Source of the DNA: an uncultured Eubacteriales bacterium
GTDB taxonomy: Bacteria > Bacillota > Clostridia > Christensenellales > Aristaeellaceae
DNA: 64,000 bases
Direction of reading: 5' to 3'
Assembly: GCA_902765735.1 (NCBI GenBank)
Contig: CACXBB010000003.1
Coordinates: forward strand, 88,150 to 152,149
Of this stretch, positions 44,809 through 53,759 are shown one piece after another (within the stretch, counting starts at the first letter, position 1; every line of letters begins with the position of its first letter). The notes beneath the pieces were generated by a model, which was given only the letters and a program-made list of their open reading frames with translations, had not been told where the DNA came from and searched no databases. The translations under genes were made by a program, and so were the position numbers.

Positions 44809-45828
44809 TTGAAGCTGATAACCTTCACGGTGCCGTGCTACAACTCCGCGGCATACATGGAGCACTGTATCGACACGCTGCTGGCGGCGGGCGAGGAGGC
44901 GGACATACTGCTGGTGGACGACGGCTCCACCGACGGCACCGGCGCCATCGCGGATCGTTACGCCGAGCGGTATCCGGACATCGTGCGGGTGATCCACCAG
45001 CGCAACGGCGGCCACGGCGAGGGCGTCAACCAGGGCATCGCCAACGCCCTGGGGCTGTACTTCATGGTGGTGGATTCCGACGACTGGCTGGACGAGGACG
45101 CGCTTTCACAGCTGATGCCCCGGCTTCGGGCCTTCGCCCAGCAGATCACGCCCATCGACCTGGTGGTCTGCAACTACGTCTACGAGCACTCCGCCTACGG
45201 CGCCCGCCGCGCCATGAGCTTCAAGGGCGCGCTGCCGGAGGGCGTCGCCTTCGGCTGGAAGGACACCCGGCGCTTCACCGTGAGCCAGTTCATCTCCATC
45301 CACGCCGCCATCTACCGCACGGCGGTGCTCCGGGAATCGGGGCTGATGCTGCCCCGGCACACCTTCTACGTGGACAACCTGTTCGTCTACCAGCCGCTGC
45401 CCTGGGTGAAGACCCTGTTTTACCTCGACATCGATCTCTACCGATACTTCATCGGGCGGGACGACCAGTCCGTCACCGAGGAGAACCTGATCAGGCGCAT
45501 CGACCAGCAGATCCTGGTCACACGGCTGTTGATCGACGCCCACGACCTCAAGGCCATCCGCAGGACCAACCGCAAGCTGGCCAATTACATGGGCCACGAC
45601 CTGGCCATACAGATGATGATCTGCACCATCTTCCTGTGGCTGTCCGGCACGCCGGAGAACGTGCGCAAGGCCGAGACGCTGTGGGACGAGCTCAAGTGGA
45701 GCCGCCCGGCGCTGTACCGGCGGCTCAGGTACCAAAGCTGCAACATCTGCCTGCTGCCGGGAAAGCTCGGGCGGAAGCTCGACCTGTTCGTGTACCGGCA
45801 GATTCGCAAAAAGTACAAGTTCAACTGA
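44809..45828 (+). CDS. Family 2 glycosyltransferase
   Basis: 339 residues, GT-A fold: ITFTVPCYNSAAYMEHCIDT at the start, nucleotide-sugar strand ADILLVDDGSTDGT, and MVVDSDDWLD with the DxD metal site near residue 90. The C-terminal half is helical and without membrane segments. It would transfer a sugar during envelope polysaccharide or lipid-linked glycan synthesis. GAGGTG (44796-44801) is seven bases before TTG 44809, which I take as the start; ATG 44794 in frame overlaps that site. It opens a six-gene plus-strand run. Donor and acceptor are unknown. Confidence 0.88.
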   Translation: MKLITFTVPCYNSAAYMEHCIDTLLAAGEEADILLVDDGSTDGTGAIADRYAERYPDIVRVIHQRNGGHGEGVNQGIANALGLYFMVVDSDDWLDEDALSQLMPRLRAFAQQITPIDLVVCNYVYEHSAYGARRAMSFKGALPEGVAFGWKDTRRFTVSQFISIHAAIYRTAVLRESGLMLPRHTFYVDNLFVYQPLPWVKTLFYLDIDLYRYFIGRDDQSVTEENLIRRIDQQILVTRLLIDAHDLKAIRRTNRKLANYMGHDLAIQMMICTIFLWLSGTPENVRKAETLWDELKWSRPALYRRLRYQSCNICLLPGKLGRKLDLFVYRQIRKKYKFN

Positions 45829-45847
45829 TACGGGGGAGGATTCATCC

Positions 45848-47227
45848 ATGCAAAACGGCGCACCCGCTGAAAACAAGATGGGCGTCATGCCGATTCCAAA
45901 GCTGATCGTCAACATGTCCCTGCCGATGATCATATCGATGCTGGTGCAGGCGCTCTACAACATCGTGGACAGCTTCTTCGTCGCCAAGATCAGCGAGCAG
46001 TCGCTGACGGCGGTTTCGCTGGCCTTCCCCGCCCAGAACCTGATGATCGGCGTGGCCACGGGCACCGCGGTGGGCGTGAACGCGCTGCTGTCGCGGGCGC
46101 TGGGCGAGAAGAACCAGAAGCTGGCCAACGACATCGCCGAGCACGGCGTGTTCCTGGCCGCGGTGGGCTACGCGCTGTTTCTGATCTTCGGCCTGTTCGG
46201 CGTGCGCGTATTCTACGCGGCGCAGACGGGCGTCGAGGAGATCATCGGTTTCGGCGTGGACTACCTGTCGGTCATCTGCTGCTTCTCCTTCGGCCTGTTC
46301 GGCCAGATCATGTTCGAGCGTCTGATGCAGTCCACCGGCCGCACGCTCTACACCATGTTCACCCAGGGTCTGGGAGCCATCATCAACATCATACTCGACC
46401 CGGTGTTCATATTCGTGTTCCACCAGGGCGTGAAGGGCGCGGCCATCGCCACCGTGATCGGCCAGATCCTCGCCTTCGGCCTGGCGGTCTACTTAAACCA
46501 CACCAAGAACATCGACGTGCAGCTCAACGCCCGCGACTTCCGGCCCAAGGGGCGCATCGTCGCGCGCATCTACGCCATCGGCGTGCCGTCGATCATCATG
46601 GTGGCCATCGGCTCGGTGATGACCTTCGCCATGAACAAGATACTGATCGTCTACCACGCCGCCAAGGAGACCGCCGCCACCATCTTCGGCATCTACTTCA
46701 AGCTCAACAGCTTCGTGTTCATGCCGGTGTTCGGGTTAAACAACGGCATCATCCCCATCGTGGCCTACAACTACGGCGCCCAGAACCGCAGGCGCATGCT
46801 CCAGGCCATCCGCATCTCGGTGATGTTCGTCTCCGCCTACATGATCCTCGGGGCCATCGTTTTCATGACCGTGCCCGGCAGCCTGCTGAGCATCTTCAAC
46901 GCCTCCGAGACCATGCTTCAGTACGGCCGGCCCGCGCTTCGCATCATCGGCTCCACCTTCATACTGGCCGGGGTGTGCATCGCCCTGGGCTCCAGCTTCC
47001 AGGCGCTGGGCTACGGCATCTACTCCATGATCGTCTCCCTGGCCCGTCAGCTGCTGGTGCTGGTGCCCGCCGCCTTCCTGCTGGGCCGGCTGGGCGCGCA
47101 GAACGGCAACTCCGACCTGGTGTGGTACGCGTTCCCCATCGCCGAGGTCATGTCGCTGGCGGTGACGCTGTACCTGTACTCCCGGCTGTACGCCAACGTC
47201 ATCTCCACCGTGCCGGAGGGCAAATAG
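45848..47227 (+). CDS. MATE family membrane exporter
   Basis: 459 residues with about twelve membrane segments in two halves (first half NMSLPMIISMLVQALYNIVD, second half starting near IYAIGVPSIIMVAIGSVMTF). MATE proteins are cation-coupled drug exporters in the MOP superfamily, which also holds polysaccharide and lipid II flippases. GGGGGAGG precedes the ATG by 8 bases; the gap to the glycosyltransferase is 19 bp. Its place in a surface-glycan locus allows a flippase role, but the sequence looks like an ordinary MATE and drug or metabolite export is as likely. Confidence 0.92.
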   Translation: MQNGAPAENKMGVMPIPKLIVNMSLPMIISMLVQALYNIVDSFFVAKISEQSLTAVSLAFPAQNLMIGVATGTAVGVNALLSRALGEKNQKLANDIAEHGVFLAAVGYALFLIFGLFGVRVFYAAQTGVEEIIGFGVDYLSVICCFSFGLFGQIMFERLMQSTGRTLYTMFTQGLGAIINIILDPVFIFVFHQGVKGAAIATVIGQILAFGLAVYLNHTKNIDVQLNARDFRPKGRIVARIYAIGVPSIIMVAIGSVMTFAMNKILIVYHAAKETAATIFGIYFKLNSFVFMPVFGLNNGIIPIVAYNYGAQNRRRMLQAIRISVMFVSAYMILGAIVFMTVPGSLLSIFNASETMLQYGRPALRIIGSTFILAGVCIALGSSFQALGYGIYSMIVSLARQLLVLVPAAFLLGRLGAQNGNSDLVWYAFPIAEVMSLAVTLYLYSRLYANVISTVPEGK

Positions 47228-47260
47228 CATAAGCGCTGACAGAGGGAGGGTTGATGGGCA

Positions 47261-48295
47261 GTGTCCGAGGAAAAGAGAATCGCGTCCCTGTGCTACCTGA
47301 GGATCACCGTCACGCTGGGCGTGATCATGCTGCACGTGTGCTCCACGCTGCTCAACAATCCTTTGCTGGTCCCATCCGGCCTCACGGAAGCCGAGGCGCG
47401 CTTTCACCAGGGCGCCATACGGCTTCTGACATGGTGCGTGCCCTGCTTTCTGATGATCTCCGGCAGCCTGCTGCTCCGGGAAGACCGGCGCGTCACGGTG
47501 CGCGACAGCGTCTTCAAGTACGCCCGGCGTGTGCTGCTGGCGCTTCTGGTGTTCGGCATCCCCTTCGCGCTGATGATGGACATCCACGACGCCCGCGGCT
47601 TCTCCCCGGCCATGCTCCCGGACGCCCTTCTCAGGGTGGCCGCCAACGGCTCCCTGGCCCACCTGTGGTATCTCTACGTGATACTGGGCATCTACCTGCT
47701 CCTGCCCGCCATAAAGGCAGTGACGGACCACTGCGCACAGCCCTGCCTCGATTACCTGCTGCTGGTGCTTTTCCTGTTCAACTTTATACTGACCACGGTC
47801 GCCAGGCTCACGGGCCTCGAGATCGCGTTCACCCTGCCCGTGACCTCCTGCTTCCTGTTCTACTTCATCCTCGGGCACCGGCTGACCCGATGCGCGCCGG
47901 GCCGGACGCGCAGCACCCCCGCGCTGCTTGCGGGGATCGCGGCGTGCGCCGGCGTGATCATCGCGGCAAACGTCACCGGCTTTGCCGACCCCGACGTGAT
48001 CGCCGACTACGCCAGCCCCGTCACGGCGCTGCTGTCCGCCTGCATATTCTGCCTGTTTCGGAAGATCGACCGGGCAGCGAGCGGGCCCGTCTGGACCCTG
48101 GACCGGCTGTGCTTCGGCGTCTATCTGATCCATCCCCTGCTGATCCACCTGCTCTACCGCGCATTGGGCGTCGTGCCCGCGGGGGCGCTCTATCCCCTCA
48201 GGACGCTGGCCGTCACCGGGCTGGTCGCCGCCGCCGCGTATGCGCTCAGCTGGGTCCTGATGAAGATCCCGCCGCTGAGGAAATACGTGCTATAA
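47261..48295 (+). CDS. Acyltransferase-3 family membrane O-acyltransferase
   Basis: 344 residues, about ten membrane segments. The family's N-terminal motif is YLRITVTLGVIMLHVCSTLL with the conserved His near residue 26, and a late FGVYLIHPLLIHLL segment is typical. Such enzymes move acetyl or succinyl groups onto extracellular sugars or lipids. GTG 47261 has GAGGGAGGG ten bases upstream. It sits between the MATE and MBOAT genes. No SGNH domain is fused to it. Confidence 0.88.
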   Translation: MSEEKRIASLCYLRITVTLGVIMLHVCSTLLNNPLLVPSGLTEAEARFHQGAIRLLTWCVPCFLMISGSLLLREDRRVTVRDSVFKYARRVLLALLVFGIPFALMMDIHDARGFSPAMLPDALLRVAANGSLAHLWYLYVILGIYLLLPAIKAVTDHCAQPCLDYLLLVLFLFNFILTTVARLTGLEIAFTLPVTSCFLFYFILGHRLTRCAPGRTRSTPALLAGIAACAGVIIAANVTGFADPDVIADYASPVTALLSACIFCLFRKIDRAASGPVWTLDRLCFGVYLIHPLLIHLLYRALGVVPAGALYPLRTLAVTGLVAAAAYALSWVLMKIPPLRKYVL

Positions 48296-48320
48296 TTGCC
48301 CGACACAGAGGTAACCGCCT

Positions 48321-49739
48321 ATGCTGTTCAGTTCCATGTTCTTCCTGTGGGTCTTCCTGCCCATCGTGCTGGCGGGGAGCTTCCTGCTGCGCAAAACCCG
48401 GCTCGTCAACGTGTTCCTGGTGCTGGCGAGCCTGTTGTTCTATGCCTGGGGCGAGCCGGTCAACGTGCTGTTGATGCTGGCCTCCATACTGATCAACTTC
48501 ACCGCGGGCGTGCTGCTCGAGAGATTCGACGGCGCCGACGGCCGGCGCCGGCTGGTGCTGAGTGTGGACATCGTCCTGAACCTGGCGCTGCTTGTCTGCT
48601 TCAAGTACCTGGGCCTGCTGGCGGAGGGCCTCAACGCCCTGCTTGCGCTGTTCGGCGCGGGGCCGGTCCCGGTGCCGGGCATTCCCCTGCCCATCGGCAT
48701 CTCCTTCTTCACCTTCCAGGCCATGTCCTACGTGATCGACGTCTACCGCCGCAAGGTGGAGCCCCAGAGGAAGCTTCTGAACGTAGCGCTGTACATCTCC
48801 TTCTTCCCGCAGCTCATCGCGGGTCCCATCGTGCGCTACCGCGAGATCAACGACCAGATCGAGCAGCGTAGCGTCTCCATGGACGACTTCGCCCAGGGCG
48901 TGCGCCGGTTCATCTACGGCCTGGCCAAGAAAGTGCTGATCGCCAACGTGATGGCCGAGGGCGCGGACGCCCTGTTCGCGCTGAAGGTGGACAACGTCAC
49001 CGGCGGCATGGCCTGGCTGGCGGCAATACTCTACACCTTCCAGATCTACTACGACTTCTCCGGCTACTCCGACATGGCCATCGGCCTGGGGCGCATGTTC
49101 GGCTTCCACTTCTCCGAGAACTTCAACTACCCCTACATCTCCCGGTCCATCCGCGAGTTCTGGCGGCGCTGGCACATCTCCCTGTCCACCTGGTTTAAGG
49201 AATACGTCTACATCCCCCTGGGCGGCAACCGGAAGGGCACGGCGCGCACGTACCTGAACCTGTTCATCGTATTCGCGCTCACCGGCATCTGGCACGGCGC
49301 GGGGGTCACGTTCCTGCTGTGGGGACTGTACCACGGGGCGCTGTCGATCGTGGAGCGGCTGGGGCTCGACAAGCTGCTCAAGAAGCTCGGCCCCTTCGCG
49401 TTCGTGTACGCCTTCATCGCCGCGGTGTTCGGCTGGGTGCTGTTCCGCGTGGAGGACGTGAGCACGGCGATTCAATGGATAAAGCACATGCTGGCCCCCT
49501 GGCGCTACACCGTGACCACCTGCCACATGGTCGACATCATCACCCCGCAGATGTGCGCGCTGCTGCCCGCGGCGGCGCTGGGCATGGGACCCCTGCGCCT
49601 GCTGGCGGACCGCTTTAGCCTCACCGAGCGCTGGCGCTTCTCCTGGCCGGAGGTGCTCTTCTGCGCGGGGCTGCTGTTCGTGTGCATCGCCACGCTGACC
49701 AGCTCCAGCTACAACCCCTTCATCTACTTCAGGTTCTGA
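48321..49739 (+). CDS. MBOAT family O-acyltransferase (AlgI/DltB-like)
   Basis: 472 residues and about eleven membrane segments. Conserved parts: FFTFQAMSYVIDVYRRKVEP, FFPQLIAGPIVRYREI, YYDFSGYSDMAIGLGRMFGF, the STWFKEYVYIPLGGNRKG loop and the catalytic-His segment TGIWHGAGVTFLLWGLYHG. In alginate and similar systems AlgI brings an acyl group across the membrane to an SGNH-type partner. Here two such partners follow at once (gap 15 bp). The identity of the acyl group and glycan is unknown. Confidence 0.94.
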   Translation: MLFSSMFFLWVFLPIVLAGSFLLRKTRLVNVFLVLASLLFYAWGEPVNVLLMLASILINFTAGVLLERFDGADGRRRLVLSVDIVLNLALLVCFKYLGLLAEGLNALLALFGAGPVPVPGIPLPIGISFFTFQAMSYVIDVYRRKVEPQRKLLNVALYISFFPQLIAGPIVRYREINDQIEQRSVSMDDFAQGVRRFIYGLAKKVLIANVMAEGADALFALKVDNVTGGMAWLAAILYTFQIYYDFSGYSDMAIGLGRMFGFHFSENFNYPYISRSIREFWRRWHISLSTWFKEYVYIPLGGNRKGTARTYLNLFIVFALTGIWHGAGVTFLLWGLYHGALSIVERLGLDKLLKKLGPFAFVYAFIAAVFGWVLFRVEDVSTAIQWIKHMLAPWRYTVTTCHMVDIITPQMCALLPAAALGMGPLRLLADRFSLTERWRFSWPEVLFCAGLLFVCIATLTSSSYNPFIYFRF

Positions 49740-49754
49740 CGGGGAGGGCGGCTC

Positions 49755-50831
49755 ATGAACAAAAAGCCTTCCAAATGTGCCCTCGTCGCGCTGTTCCTGG
49801 CGCTCGTGGTGCTCGCCCCGCTGGCGGGCATCGTCGCGGGGGACCGGGTCAGGGGCAGGAATCTGGAGCTCAGGACCCCGGCGGCAAAGCCCGCGCTGAC
49901 CCTTGAACACATCGGCAGCTTTCCCCGGGAGTATGAGGCCTGGTACGCCGACAGCCAGCCCTTCCGCGACCAGCTGATCTACGTCCGCGCGCTGATGAAC
50001 AAGGCGCTCTATGACCGGGACGTGACGCGGATGGTGGCCTTCGGCAAGCAGGGCTGGCTGTTCTACACCAACGTCAACGACGGCAAGCCCCTCAACAACT
50101 ACCGCGGCGAGGACCTGTTCACCAACATGGAGCTGCGCCGCATCGCGGACAGCCTGGTCAGGACCCGCGACAACCTGAGGAAGCAGGGCTGCGAATTCGT
50201 GCTGTTCATCGCCCCGAACAAGGAGCGCGTGTACAGCGAGTACATGCCCGAACGCTACGGCGCGCCCTCGGAAAACTACGCCGCCAAACAGCTGGTGACC
50301 TTCCTGCGCCGGCGCACGGACCTCAATGTGGTCTACTGCTACGACGATCTCATGCAGGCCAGGCAGGACCTGGCGGACATACCGATCTTCTACTCCAAGG
50401 ACACCCACTGGAACGGCGCGGGCAGCTACGTCGGCGCCCGGGCGATGATGCGCGCGCTGGACATCGACATGCCCCCGCTGACCGGGGACATGACAGCGCC
50501 GGTCAGCGTCGGCCACACGGGCGATCTGAGCATACTGACCCACCTGGAGCGCGACATTCCCGCGGATACGGACTACGCCGTGACCTTCGACGCCGGGCAG
50601 GCCAGCGCGGACAGAAAGACCGTATTCTTCTGCCACGACTCCTTCGGCGACAGTCTGACGGGCTACCTGCTCAACTACTTCAACATGGGCAACGCCGTTC
50701 CCTACGCCGACTACGAGGAGGCGCAGGTGGACGCGGCGCACCCCGATATCTTCATCCTCGAGACGGTGGAGCGCTACGTGCGCCTGCGGCTGCTGAGAGG
50801 TCCGCTGTACACCGATCCCGGCGACCGATGA
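49755..50831 (+). CDS. AlgJ/AlgX-like (DHHW family) O-acyltransferase partner, copy 1
   Basis: 358 residues: one N-terminal membrane or signal segment (CALVALFLALVVLAPLAGIV), then an extracytoplasmic SGNH-like domain. Motifs fit AlgJ: GKQGWLFYTN, the Asp-His pair in SKDTHWNGAGSYVGARAM and the nucleophile Ser in CHDSFGDSLTGY. It is expected to receive the acyl group from the MBOAT protein and place it on the polysaccharide. GGGGAGGG precedes the ATG. It is closely similar along its whole length to the next gene, so they arose by tandem duplication. Confidence 0.88.
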   Translation: MNKKPSKCALVALFLALVVLAPLAGIVAGDRVRGRNLELRTPAAKPALTLEHIGSFPREYEAWYADSQPFRDQLIYVRALMNKALYDRDVTRMVAFGKQGWLFYTNVNDGKPLNNYRGEDLFTNMELRRIADSLVRTRDNLRKQGCEFVLFIAPNKERVYSEYMPERYGAPSENYAAKQLVTFLRRRTDLNVVYCYDDLMQARQDLADIPIFYSKDTHWNGAGSYVGARAMMRALDIDMPPLTGDMTAPVSVGHTGDLSILTHLERDIPADTDYAVTFDAGQASADRKTVFFCHDSFGDSLTGYLLNYFNMGNAVPYADYEEAQVDAAHPDIFILETVERYVRLRLLRGPLYTDPGDR

Positions 50832-50851
50832 CAAACCGATGGAGGCAGCAC

Positions 50852-51970
50852 ATGCAGAAAAGATACTCCAAGCGCGCCCTGATCGCGCTGTTCCTGGCGC
50901 TGCTCTATGTGCCCACGCTCGTCGGACTGGCCGCCGGGGACCGCTTCAGGAGCGCGAACCTGGAAAACCGCACGCTGGCCGAGCCGCCGGTGCTGTCCCT
51001 CGACGCCCTGGGCGATCTGCCCGGCGCGTTCGAAGCGTATTACGCCGACAACCAGCCCTTCCGCGACCAGCTGATCTACGCCCGGGCGCTGATGAACAGA
51101 GCGCTCTACGACCGGGATGTGTCCGACAAGGTGGTCTTCGGCAAGGACGGCTGGCTGTTCTACTCCTGCCCAAGCGACGGGGCCCCCATCGACAGCTATC
51201 GCGGCGAGGACCAGTTCACCGGCGTGGAGCTGCGGCAGATCGCTTCCAATCTGATCAGGACCCGGGATGATCTCAGGAAGATCGGCTGCGACTTCGTGCT
51301 GTTCATCGCCCCGAACAAGGAGCGCGTGTACAGCGAGTACATGCCGGACCGCTACGGCGCGCCCTCGGAGAGCTACGGCGTCAAGCAGCTGGTGCGCTTT
51401 CTGCGCCAGCGCACGGACCTCAAGGTGGTCTACTGCCACGACGAGATCATGCAGGCCAGGCAGGACTTCCCGGACCTCCCCCTCTACTTCTCCAGGGACA
51501 CCCACTGGAACGACATCGGCAGCTACATCGGCACCCGGGCGCTGATGCGGGCGCTGGGCTATGAGCTCCCCGCCCTGACCCGGGACATGATCCGGCCCTC
51601 CGACCGCGAGGGACCCAACGACCTGGTCAGGCTCGCCCACCTGACGTCCTTCCTCCCGCCGGATCTCTGCTACGATGTGACCGTCCCCGCGGACGCGCTC
51701 CCGGCGCCGGACGTCCCGAAGCAGACACTCTACTTCCGCCACGACTCCTTCGGCGTCTACATGCAGGGCTTTCTGGCCCCATGGTTTGCCGAGGGCGGCG
51801 TCACCGACGCCACCGAGCGCGACGACGCGCAGGTGGACGCGGCCCATCCCGACGTGTTCGTGATGGAGGTGCTGGAGCGCTTCGTGCGCCGCCGCCTGTG
51901 GGCCGGGCCGCTGTACGCCTCGCCGGAAAACCGGGAGGCCGAGGAAACTGAACAGATCGAAGACACATGA
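50852..51970 (+). CDS. AlgJ/AlgX-like (DHHW family) O-acyltransferase partner, copy 2
   Basis: 372 residues; same layout as copy 1: membrane segment (ALIALFLALLYVPTLVGLAA), GKDGWLFYSC, SRDTHWNDIGSYIGTRAL and RHDSFGVYMQGF, so the Asp, His and Ser positions are all kept. It differs mainly in the C-terminal third and has an acidic tail (NREAEETEQIEDT). I start at ATG 50852 with GGAGG six bases upstream; the ATG at 50828 overlaps the previous stop but lacks a site. Two active-looking copies suggest two acceptor sites or a paired complex. Confidence 0.87.
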   Translation: MQKRYSKRALIALFLALLYVPTLVGLAAGDRFRSANLENRTLAEPPVLSLDALGDLPGAFEAYYADNQPFRDQLIYARALMNRALYDRDVSDKVVFGKDGWLFYSCPSDGAPIDSYRGEDQFTGVELRQIASNLIRTRDDLRKIGCDFVLFIAPNKERVYSEYMPDRYGAPSESYGVKQLVRFLRQRTDLKVVYCHDEIMQARQDFPDLPLYFSRDTHWNDIGSYIGTRALMRALGYELPALTRDMIRPSDREGPNDLVRLAHLTSFLPPDLCYDVTVPADALPAPDVPKQTLYFRHDSFGVYMQGFLAPWFAEGGVTDATERDDAQVDAAHPDVFVMEVLERFVRRRLWAGPLYASPENREAEETEQIEDT

Positions 51971-51993
51971 ATAACACCCCCACATTCGGGCAT

Positions 51994-52029
51994 AATACCC
52001 TCCGAAACATCATCGATTCGGAGGGTATT
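51994..52029 (+). promoter_or_regulatory. Hairpin that buries the ribosome site of the DUF1614 gene
   Basis: Perfect 13-base arms AATACCCTCCGAA (51994-52006) and TTCGGAGGGTATT (52017-52029), loop of 10. The right arm contains the GGAGGG (52020-52025) that serves ATG 52033. There is no T-tract, so a translational control element is more likely than a terminator. Confidence 0.7.
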
Positions 52030-52032
52030 GCT

Positions 52033-52689
52033 ATGAGCATTGGAACCATATTGCTGCTCGTCGCGGGCCTGCTGGTGCTGTTCGGCGCGGGCCAGCGGGT
52101 ACTGGACCGCCTGCGGCTGACGGACCGCGAGGCCATACTGTTCATCATCGCCATCATCGCCGGGGGCTTCCTGCCGGACATCGCCGTCACGGAGGACTTC
52201 GCCTTCAACATCGGCGGGGCACTGATCCCGCTGGTGTTGTGCGTGCGGCTGTTTTTCAAGGCCAATACCGGCGCGGAGCGCGCCCGCGCCATACTCGCCC
52301 CCGTCGTCACCGCCGTGGCGGTGTACGCGCTGGGCAAGGTGCTGCCGGAGGAGCCCGAGGCCATGGTGGTGGACCCCAACTATATCTACGGCGTGGCGGC
52401 GGGCGTGATCGCGTACCTGTTTGGGCGCTCCCGGCGGTGCGCGTTCATCTCCGGCGTGCTGGGCGTGATGCTGGCCAACGTGGCCGCCTGGGCCGAGGTG
52501 CGCATGACCGGCACCCCACAGCGGCTGGTGCTGGGCGGCGCGGGGGCCTATGACGTGATCGTGATCTCCGGGCTGCTGGCGGTGCTGCTCACGGAGCTGA
52601 TCGGCGAGCTCATGGAGCGCGCCGCCCGGGGCCGCCGGCGTCCCAGGCTGGCTTACCACGGCGGCGACTTTGAAGGGAGGCGCGGCTGA
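52033..52689 (+). CDS. DUF1614 family membrane protein
   Basis: 218 residues with about six or seven membrane segments. The family opening (TILLLVAGLLVLFGAGQRVLDRLRLTDREA) and FNIGGALIPLVLCVRLF are characteristic of this clostridial membrane family; its function is unknown. I start at ATG 52033, served by GGAGGG seven bases upstream. An ATG at 51967 overlaps the previous stop (ATGA) and would add 22 residues encoded by the hairpin; it lacks a ribosome site. Its stop shares one base with the spoIIP start, which suggests a joint sporulation role. Confidence 0.82.
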   Translation: MSIGTILLLVAGLLVLFGAGQRVLDRLRLTDREAILFIIAIIAGGFLPDIAVTEDFAFNIGGALIPLVLCVRLFFKANTGAERARAILAPVVTAVAVYALGKVLPEEPEAMVVDPNYIYGVAAGVIAYLFGRSRRCAFISGVLGVMLANVAAWAEVRMTGTPQRLVLGGAGAYDVIVISGLLAVLLTELIGELMERAARGRRRPRLAYHGGDFEGRRG

Positions 52690-53759
52690 TGCGCAGAATC
52701 GTCGCGCTGGCGCTGCTGATGATGGTCCTCGCCGCGCTGCCCGCCCGGGCGGAGAACGACGGCGACTGCGTGTACACCCTGCTGGATCCGTCCGGCAACG
52801 TGCTGACCATGCGCGCCGGCAGGATGTTCACGGGCGATGAGTACATCGCCGCCGACAACCGGGAATACCGCGTCGTCGCGGTGGACGACGCCGCCATGAC
52901 CGCCACGGCGGAATATGTGAGCGACAGCGCTTCGGAGGCGTTTGCGGCGAAGACCGACGCGAAGGCCGACGGCAACAGGCTCATCTGCATGTACTCCACC
53001 CACTCGGACGAGAGCTATGTCCCGGACGACGGCACCGAGTCCAAGTGGCAGGGCGCGGGCATCTACGATGTGGGCGACAGCCTGAAGGCGGCGCTCGCGA
53101 AGAAGGGCATCGAGGCGGTATACTCCCACGAGACCTTCCTCCCCCACGACGCCGACGCCTACACCCGGTCCCGGCGCACGGCGGAGGAGCTTTTGAAGAA
53201 GGGCCCGGACGCGCTGATCGACATCCACCGGGACGCGGTGCCCGCCAAGCAGTACGAGACCGAGGTGAACGGTGAGGACATCAGCAAGGTGCGGCTGTTC
53301 GTGGGGCGCAGCAATCCCAACGCCGCCGCGAACAAGCAGTTCGCCCGGCAGATCAAGGCCGCGGCGGACGAGGCCTACCCGGGGCTCATCAAGGACATCT
53401 TCATCGGCCGCGGCAACTACAACCAGGAGCTCTACGCCAACAGCATACTGCTCGAATTCGGCACACATGAGATCGACAAGGACAAGGCCATCGCCGCCAC
53501 GTCCTACATGGCCGACGTGCTGGACAGCGTGCTCTACGGCAAGGGCGCGCGCTCCCGCGGCCAGCGCGGGGCCTCCACCCAGTCCGCCGCGAAGGGCGTG
53601 GGCGCGGTGGTGCTGGCCCTCGCCGCCGCCGCGGTGGTGTTCGCCTTCGTCGCCACCGGCAGCGGGCGCGGGACCCTGAAAAAGCTGTCCCGCCATGTGA
53701 GCGAGGTCACAGGCGGGATGATGGGGAAGAAGGAGCGTGGGAGAGGGAACAGGGAATAG
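52689..53759 (+). CDS. spoIIP: Stage II sporulation protein P, peptidoglycan hydrolase
   Basis: 356 residues. With SpoIID and SpoIIM it thins septal peptidoglycan during forespore engulfment, cutting as amidase and endopeptidase. Signal or anchor segment (IVALALLMMVLAALPARA), then the catalytic domain: ICMYSTHSDESYVP (metal ligands His and Glu), LIDIHRDAVP and SILLEFGTHE. A second hydrophobic segment near 305-325 may be a C-terminal anchor. The last six residues (RGRGNRE) and the TAG stop are encoded by the GGGAACA heptamer repeat. It starts at the TGATG junction with the DUF1614 gene. Confidence 0.9.
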   Translation: MRRIVALALLMMVLAALPARAENDGDCVYTLLDPSGNVLTMRAGRMFTGDEYIAADNREYRVVAVDDAAMTATAEYVSDSASEAFAAKTDAKADGNRLICMYSTHSDESYVPDDGTESKWQGAGIYDVGDSLKAALAKKGIEAVYSHETFLPHDADAYTRSRRTAEELLKKGPDALIDIHRDAVPAKQYETEVNGEDISKVRLFVGRSNPNAAANKQFARQIKAAADEAYPGLIKDIFIGRGNYNQELYANSILLEFGTHEIDKDKAIAATSYMADVLDSVLYGKGARSRGQRGASTQSAAKGVGAVVLALAAAAVVFAFVATGSGRGTLKKLSRHVSEVTGGMMGKKERGRGNRE

